A stretch of 6,030 nucleotides of DNA from positions 1 to 6,030 of the forward strand of contig JAJRVG010000191.1 in assembly GCA_021545595.1 (NCBI GenBank), written 5' to 3'. This document shows positions 5,580 to 6,030 of this stretch, piece after piece. Source of the stretch: Zetaproteobacteria bacterium. GTDB taxonomy: Bacteria; Pseudomonadota; Zetaproteobacteria; Mariprofundales; Mariprofundaceae. The translations under genes and the position numbers were made by a program. Positions within the stretch are counted from its first letter, which is position 1. The number at the start of each line of letters is the position of its first letter. Below the pieces are notes generated by a model. That model ran no database searches. It was not told where the DNA came from and was given only the letters and a program-made list of their open reading frames with translations.

Positions 5580-6030
5580 ATGAGTAAAATTTCAGTAGCT
5601 CTTTTTGGTGTGGTTTTGTTGCTTTCCCAGCCGGTTTACAGTGAAGCTCTGACCGGGCTTGAGATCATGCAGTTGGTAGATGCCCGCGATGATGGCGATG
5701 ATCTGATCCAGAAAATGGGCCAGCGCCTGATTGACCGGCGGGGCAGTGTTCGTGAACGTGAAATGATCTCATTTCGTAAGGATTACGGCAGAGACATCAA
5801 ATCAATTACCTATTTTTTAGCACCCTCCAATATCCGGGACACAGCCCTGTTAACCTGGGATTATGACGGTACTGCCAAAGATGATGATCAATGGCTCTAC
5901 CTACCGGCGCTGAAAAAGGTGCGCCGTATTTCGGCCTCAGACCGTGGTGATTATTTCATGGGAACGGACTTTACCTTTGAGGATATCAAACAGACCCCGG
6001 AGCTGGAGGATTATAACTGGACATTGACCG
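5580..6030 (+). CDS. LolA-like outer-membrane lipoprotein-sorting family protein, 3' end cut off by window
   Basis: The visible 150 residues begin with a signal peptide (1-21, hydrophobic core 5-15, likely cut after VYS), so the mature protein is periplasmic. The fold family is that of LolA-like proteins, which hold lipid or lipoprotein acyl chains in an open beta-barrel. Typical marks are LTGLEIMQLVDARDDG at 24-39, the strand region REREMISFRKDYGRD at 58-72, FLAPSNIRDTALLTW at 79-93, KDDDQWLYLPALKKVRRI at 100-117 and FMGTDFTFEDI at 126-136. Members of this group often lie beside RND/MMPL exporters and are thought to work with them; direct evidence for this one is lacking. Start: AAGGAG at 5568-5573, six bases before ATG. 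It is the intact paralogue of the broken gene at 4269 and may serve the pump at 1912, or another pump beyond the right edge. It is distinct from true LolA. Confidence 0.88.
   Translation, partial: MSKISVALFGVVLLLSQPVYSEALTGLEIMQLVDARDDGDDLIQKMGQRLIDRRGSVREREMISFRKDYGRDIKSITYFLAPSNIRDTALLTWDYDGTAKDDDQWLYLPALKKVRRISASDRGDYFMGTDFTFEDIKQTPELEDYNWTLT

Overview
The window looks like chromosomal DNA of a Gram-negative proteobacterium. Release factor 2 is of the proteobacterial type. SspA, an RNA-polymerase-associated protein typical of gamma- and beta-proteobacteria and some relatives, follows it. The remaining genes build an inner-membrane RND transporter with periplasmic LolA-like partners, which implies an outer membrane. 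Base composition is near even. A marine gamma- or zetaproteobacterium would fit, but that is a guess from gene content.

Layout, all genes on the + strand: (1) 1-994, the 3' part of prfB (RF2), whose start and any programmed frameshift site lie off the left edge. (2) 995-1099, a T-rich spacer with three perfect 10-bp repeats and a weak promoter candidate. (3) 1100-1696, sspA, closed by a good intrinsic terminator at 1731-1755. (4) 1697-1911, a spacer with a sigma70-like promoter (TTGACG-17-TTTACT) and a leader hairpin just upstream of the ribosome binding site. (5) 1912-4272, a 12-TM RND/MMPL-type exporter. (6) 4269-4460, overlapping the transporter stop by 4 nt, the internally deleted remnant of a LolA-like periplasmic protein gene. 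(7) 4461-4658, a spacer with a hairpin and then three abutting palindromes around a perfect TATAAT. (8) 4659-5114, a MarR-family regulator. (9) 5137-5553, a small four-TM protein of unknown function. (10) 5580 to the right edge, an intact but cut-off LolA-like protein gene.

The left part is housekeeping. The right part (1780-6030) reads as an envelope transport locus. An RND pump of the family that includes hopanoid/lipid exporters was once translationally coupled to its own LolA-like periplasmic partner. That partner has lost 58 internal residues and its C-terminal part. A second, diverged but intact LolA-like gene lies about 1.1 kb downstream in a separate, probably MarR-autoregulated operon with the four-TM protein. 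The most interesting points are the decayed paralogue with its recognisable deletion junction, the nested palindromes at the marR promoter, and the possibility that the downstream LolA-like protein now serves the upstream pump. No mobile element, CRISPR array, tRNA or rRNA was seen.
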